In this document: piece by piece, positions 59,501-64,000 of the stretch
How the letters are laid out: each line of letters opens with the position of its first letter
How positions within the stretch are numbered: position 1 is the stretch's first letter
DNA from: Dendrocalamus latiflorus
Lineage: Eukaryota > Streptophyta > Magnoliopsida > Poales > Poaceae
Length of the DNA stretch: 64,000 nucleotides
Direction of reading: 5' to 3'
Assembly (NCBI GenBank): GCA_017311315.1
Contig: CM029663.1
Span: forward strand, 33,770,622-33,834,621
Notes under the pieces: model-generated
Databases searched by the model: none
Seen by the model: the letters and a program-made list of their open reading frames with translations, nothing else
Told to the model about the DNA's origin: nothing
Position numbers and translations under genes: made by a program

Positions 59501-60401
59501 GTGGTATCTAGCTAGATTAGAGTAAGGTAAAAGCTTTGTGATATTTTATCTAGGTCTCATGCCAAAGGAAGCGTGTTGACTTTTAGGATAATTTATCTCT
59601 TATGGGTAAAGTTGTACAACCTCTGCAGAGTGTTAAACTATTCGAATAGCCGTGCCTACGGTCAAGGGCGGGCAAGGAATGCATTCACATGGTAGATTTT
59701 TGGTTTTGATTTCGAAATTAAAGTTTTGTATTCCGAAAGTGGAGGGAACTCTCGGAAGGGTATCCTGGCAGTTGGAGCCAGAGAGGGTGGATGGAACCCG
59801 CAGTTTTAAGCTTGGTCAGATAGACTGGATTAACTAGTGTTGGTAGATGGAACCTTCACTAGTAAGTTAATGTTAGTTCTGTTAAAACATTTACGTTATT
59901 AAATTGATGCCTTTGAAAGTAATTAGTAGTAATTGAAATTTTAAAATATTGCTTTGTGCAAAAGAACCATATAGCATTCCTTTGTCAAGCCTTGCATCTA
60001 TGCATTTTTCCCAAGACTTGCGGAGTACTTTATGTACTCACATGCTACACTCAAAAATAATATTCAGAAGAGTATGAAGCTCAAGAAGGCGACTACGACT
60101 TCTTCGCGGGTGGATTCGACGAAGGATTCCAGGAGTTCTAGGTCGCGCTTCCCCAGTCAATTGCCTGTGGCGTATTGATGGGTCTTCACCGAGTTTATCT
60201 TTTGCTTCCGCTGTGTTTCGTGTGTGCGGTCTTGAAACCTCAATTGTAATAATGAGACCTTTCGGTCTGTACTCTTTAATATTGTAATAAAGCGTTGCTG
60301 GTTATGTATTCATTTCTGTTTAACTGTGTGCACTAGCTTTGATCTGGGACTAGTGCAGTAATACACAGAGGGTACGGGTTCAAAAATCCGGGGTCCCGAC
60401 A
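56568..60401 (+). mobile_element. Long solo gypsy-type LTR with TSD CTACC
   Basis: TATAACATCCTGA (a one-base decay of TGTAACATCC) starts at 56568 and GGGGTCCCGACA ends at 60401. CTACC flanks both sides (56563-56567, 60402-60406). A TATAAAAG promoter box is at 57218-57225 and AATAAA at 60286-60291, both on the + strand, fixing the orientation. There is no internal coding region, so it is a solo LTR. Open frames of up to 174 codons inside are not known proteins. Three degenerate repeats of about 300 bases lie at 57390-58200. Confidence 0.88.
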
Positions 60402-61755
60402 CTACCAAACCACATGCGTTGAATGAAATGAAATTCCATGTACCAAATCAACCAGAACGCCTCAAAACAAAAGACCACCCAAAAAAGCTAAAGGAAAAAA
60501 AGAGAAATAAATCCATACTACATCAGCAGACTGACGCAGACATGCACGAAACAAAAAAGAAAAAGAAAAAGAAAAAAGTTGTGGAAATCAATAACCAACT
60601 TTTTTAACTTATGGCTTATGCCTTTCCTTGAATAAACAAATAAAACGGCTTCTCTGCCACCATTTCGAAGTGACTTATTAGAATAGCCTTGGAGAAGTGG
60701 CTTATGGGTTTATCGGTTTTTGGTTCGTTCATATGAACGCTCGCACTAGGGTGAATTCTTTTGGGCTGTGGTTTTGGATTTTGGTTTATGACTTTTGAAT
60801 TTTGGCTATTCGCGAGAGACAATATAAAGAGGGAAAAAGTCATATGTGATTTTGACCGGTACATCTGAACTCGGTACAATGTCTACTATAATATTCTTGT
60901 AGACCCCATTCATGTACATTTTGCCCGGGAAAAGTCGATACGATTTTAAAAAATGTACCGTTTAAAAGATAGTTAATGTAGTACAAACCAAAAGTCACAA
61001 GCCTTAAGCTGAAAAGAACCTACTAAAAACCATAGCTATGGCCCTACTTCAACTGGCTTTAGCTTTCAGTTTTCGGCTGTGGCTGTTAACTTTTGGTTGA
61101 AATTGTACTATAGTGACTGATAGTTTTTTCTAAGTCAAAAATAAAAAAAAGGTTGTTATATCTTTATGGACAATGTAAAGGACTAAAGAAAAAGAAACAA
61201 AAACTTAAAAAATAAAAGGCAAAAAAGTAAATAAGAAGCTAATGTGTTTGAAGTTATTTCTGACTTCCAGATGCTCAAGCTATTTGGAGCGGGCCGCTCT
61301 ATTGGGCTTCAAGCTTAAGCTTTCCTCATGTACTGGACTTAAGCTTCTAGTTTCTTAATTTTATTTTTTTACTTTTTAACTTTTAGGCTTATTTGCCTTT
61401 TCTTTTTTTCATTTATTCTTTTGCATTATCTAGGATGATGAAACATTTTTTTCCTTTTCTAAATTTAATTACATCAAAAAAAACTTGTAACAATTCGATG
61501 CCAAATAAGCTCGTAACAGTGCAAAACAGTGCCAAAAAGCTATAAGCTTTAAGCTAGAAAATCAAATGAGTACTACCTAAAACTTTTAGTTTCTTAATTT
61601 TATTTTTTCTAGTTTTTTCTTTTCTTTTTTTCCTTAATACTTTGCATCGTCCATGATGATATTTTTTTATTTCTTTAAATTTACTTATACTGAAAAAGCT
61701 AACAATAGCTATAATATAAAACAGGTTCAAAATAAGTCTTCTTTAAGCCTAATAG
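60402..61755. other. Intergenic sequence with a MITE family 2 copy
   Basis: A family 2 copy occupies about 60760-61020 (GGGCTGTGGTTTTGGATTTT, GTGATTTTGACCGGTACATC, TGTAGACCCC, ...GAAAAGAACCTAC). Near 61040-61600 several TTAGCTTTCAGTTTTCGGC and TAAGCTT-rich stretches look like older relatives. No gene was recognised. Confidence 0.5.
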
Positions 61756-61803
61756 AGCACAGCCTAAAAAATCCAGACAAGCACAGCCTAAAAAATCCAG
61801 ACC
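61756..61803. repeat. 24-bp perfect tandem duplication
   Basis: AGCACAGCCTAAAAAATCCA plus GACA occurs twice in a row, about 125 bases upstream of the amidohydrolase ATG. Confidence 0.85.
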
Positions 61804-61927
61804 ACTCTGTGGCTCTGTTGTACCTCCCTCGTGAGCGATTCGCTGATTAAAAAACAGGCTCCTCGCCTGACTGAAGAGGAGTCCGTAAGCGAACCAAACA
61901 AAACAACCCAAGAAATTGTTGTTGACC

Positions 61928-63482
61928 ATGGCCGCCGTGGCTTCACCTCTCCTCCTCCTCGTCGCGGCCGTCCTCGCCGCGGCCGCGGCGGCGAGCTCCG
62001 CGGCGCTAGACGACCCGGCGGGGCTCCTGCGGCGGGCGAAGGAGGCGGGGTTCATGGACTGGATGGTGGGGCTGCGGCGGCGGATCCACGAGAACCCGGA
62101 GCTCGGGTACGAGGAGTTCGCCACCAGCGAGCTCGTGCGCCAGCAGCTCGACGCCATGAATATCCCCTACAGGCACCCCTTCGCCGTCACCGGCGTCGTC
62201 GCCACCGTCGGCACCGGCGGCCCGCCCTTCGTCGCGCTCCGGGCCGACATGGACGCGCTCTCCATGCAGGTCGCTACCTTCTTCTTCCCCTCTCCTTTCT
62301 TGCTGCTGCGTTACTGTTTGGATATGTTGTGTTGGGCCATCGCGTCTTTGCTTTGCTGTGAGAAGAGGAAATTTTCTTGGTCGGTCTATCGAATCCATCA
62401 CAATTTGTTATTTGTGAGCTCAAAACTGCAAGTTCTCTTGAGTAAAATTTTAATCTGTTTTTAATCTAAACGAACTCTGCTAGTTCCAGTACGGCTTGTG
62501 AAGACTTGTGTTTGAGATGTCATGTTTCGAATTTGGAGGATTCAGATAAGGGGAGAGGAACAGCGAAAATTTAGAGAACGTGTGTTGGACTCTTGAACGG
62601 TATAACAGGAAGCATTCAAAATCTCAGGGGCGTGCAGTATTTGAAGTCAGAAGGATGTATATCGTTGAAATTGGGAGCAGGGCAATGCAAACAACGGGTC
62701 ATCAGGTTGGATATGAAAATGGTATATTAGAAAATGGAGTCTGGATAGATGGCTTGAGGCAAACACTCATTTTCGTAAGAAAAAGGAGGAACATACACTA
62801 ACCTAACCCTAGGTAGTTTCCTAGCCATCTGACTAGGAGCACAGTACAAGGATAGGTTTTTGCTTATTGTGGGATGAATCACATGAGTGGCCTATGTGCA
62901 TGTGTAATAATAAAGCTAGGCTTGAATCTTGTCACGATTGGTGATGATACAAATATGTGATATTATTATATAAGGAAATATCAATCGGTAACATGATTTA
63001 TTATCTGCTTAAATGAGAACTTGGTCACTGTAATTTGATTTTGATTTACACATAATCATGATTTTTCTTTCTCTTGGGTAGTATAGAAATACATAATTAC
63101 ATATAATAACTTTCGAATTTCTGGACAACCTGCTTTTAGTTTGTACTAGATATATTGTTTTGTAGGGAATAACATAATTTATAATCCCAGTTGTTGGACA
63201 ATTGTAGTGTTCTTTTGAACTATATTAGTTATAACTGATAAGTTACGTGTGGTAAGCCTCCTCTGGTAAAACTGAAGTATGATTAGGTTGTATTTGTCTA
63301 TCACTCTTATCTATTTGAAAGAGTCATGTTAAGTTAACCTGTTGTGTCGTCTTTAGGAAAGCGTGGAATGGGAGCACAAGAGCAAAGTGCCTGGGAAGAT
63401 GCATGGATGTGGCCACGATGCACATGTTGCTATGCTATTGGGCTCTGCCAAGCTTCTTCAGGAGCACCGTGATGAGTTGCAG
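61928..63482 (+). CDS. IAA-amino-acid hydrolase ILR1-like, first two exons
   Basis: M20D-family metallo-amidohydrolases of this type release free auxin (or jasmonate) from amino-acid conjugates in the ER lumen. Exon 1 is 61928-62269 (donor CAG|GTCGCT) and exon 2 is 63357-63482 (acceptor TTTAG|GAAAG, donor CAG|GTTGG). Both keep phase 0 and together give 156 of about 440 residues. Residues 1-27 are a signal peptide rich in Ala/Leu. Then come WMVGLRRRIHENPELGYEEF, the LRADMDALSM strand, and KMHGCGHDAHVAMLLGS in exon 2, whose Cys and His bind the catalytic metal pair. The family usually has LRADMDALPM; here Ser replaces Pro. The ATG is at 61928 in GACCATGGCC. The remaining exons lie outside the window. 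An apparent LTR begins in intron 2. Confidence 0.92.
62270..63356 (+). other. Intron 1 of the ILR1-like gene
   Basis: A 1087-base intron with GT...AG ends, AT-rich as expected. No inserted element or RNA gene was recognised in it. Confidence 0.85.
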
Positions 63483-63665
63483 GTTGGTTAAGAAGGTTTT
63501 TTTTTTCTGTATTTATAAAGGATTGTTTATTTCTCATTTTACAATGAAAAGTTGCGAATGATTTGAATTTTTTCTCTTTTAACACTGAAGGATGTTTGGA
63601 GAATGGAAATTGAGAGTTAATGATGGGTACACTTGTGATGAACCTTAGTTCATCGAGGTAAACAC

Positions 63666-64000
63666 TGTCGGGAGAAAGGCCGAGTGGCGTCGGCTTGGTA
63701 GGATGAGGGGCTGACTATAGATGAGGAAGAAGAACCTTGGGAAAAGAGACTAGACTAATTCTTTCTTTATTGCTTCATTGCTTGATAATAATGATTACAA
63801 TAGGCCTCTTTATATAGAGGGCTTTCCTAATATTATGGATAAGATCAATTTAAATAATATCTTTCCTAACTAATAGGTATGATGCCAAACAACTAATCTT
63901 ATTTAAAGAAAATTAATCTTATCTCAATCCTAACCAATCAAATACTGCCATACTCGGATGCTACAGTACGGAGGGTGTTGTTCACGCGCACGAACAATGC
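63666..64000 (-). mobile_element. LTR element in intron 2, cut by the window edge
   Basis: TGTCGGGAGAAAGGCC starts at 63666. On the minus strand there is a promoter-like CTCTATATAAAGAGGCC (about 63814-63830). Further along come AATAAAG and the TTGTAATCATTATTATCAAG stretch common in copia LTRs. The right end is beyond 64000, so the class and TSD cannot be read. Confidence 0.55.

Overview
The window is plant nuclear DNA, almost certainly from a grass (rice-like). It has long AT-rich intergenic stretches, GC-rich first exons, GT-AG introns, many small terminal-inverted-repeat elements (MITEs), and nested Ty1/copia and Ty3/gypsy retrotransposon sequence with 5-bp target-site duplications (TSDs). 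I see no bacterial, plasmid, CRISPR or operon features.

Only four genes look functional. (1) A group VIIIb (HECATE/INDEHISCENT-like) bHLH transcription factor lies at 1329-2627 (+), with a likely 5'UTR intron upstream. (2) The Sec61 beta subunit of the ER translocon lies at 27009-27251 (-), with a likely 1.3-kb 5'UTR intron. (3) A small acidic plant protein of unknown function lies at 47683-48141 (+). (4) The first two exons of an ILR1-like IAA-amino-acid amidohydrolase (M20D peptidase family) lie at 61928-63482 (+); the gene runs off the right edge and carries what looks like an LTR element in its second intron.

Most of the rest is mobile DNA. A degenerate copia element with a clear TSD (GAAAC) spans 4122-11968. 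One of its LTRs has been enlarged by microsatellites and a small insert. A long LTR-like unit with a minisatellite and inverted arms occupies about 20.2-23.4 kb. A retroposon with 14-bp TSDs occupies 29.2-30.7 kb. A broken F-box/DUF295 gene is spread over 31.6-41.75 kb because three elements landed in it: a young copia (TSD AAATG), a solo LTR (TSD AGAAC) and a TIR element (3-bp TSD). Three long gypsy-type LTRs lie at 42.2-45.6, 52.5-54.7 and 56.6-60.4 kb. The last has a perfect TSD (CTACC) and is a solo LTR.

The genes do not form a functional cluster; they are unrelated plant housekeeping and developmental genes separated by transposon debris. I found no convincing new biological system. The most informative structures are the thrice-hit DUF295 gene, the copia element whose long reading frame is broken by one TGA, two retroposons sharing a 3' tail (one only 29 bp long), and several undescribed-looking tandem and inverted repeats. 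All boundaries were read by eye and may be off by a few bases.
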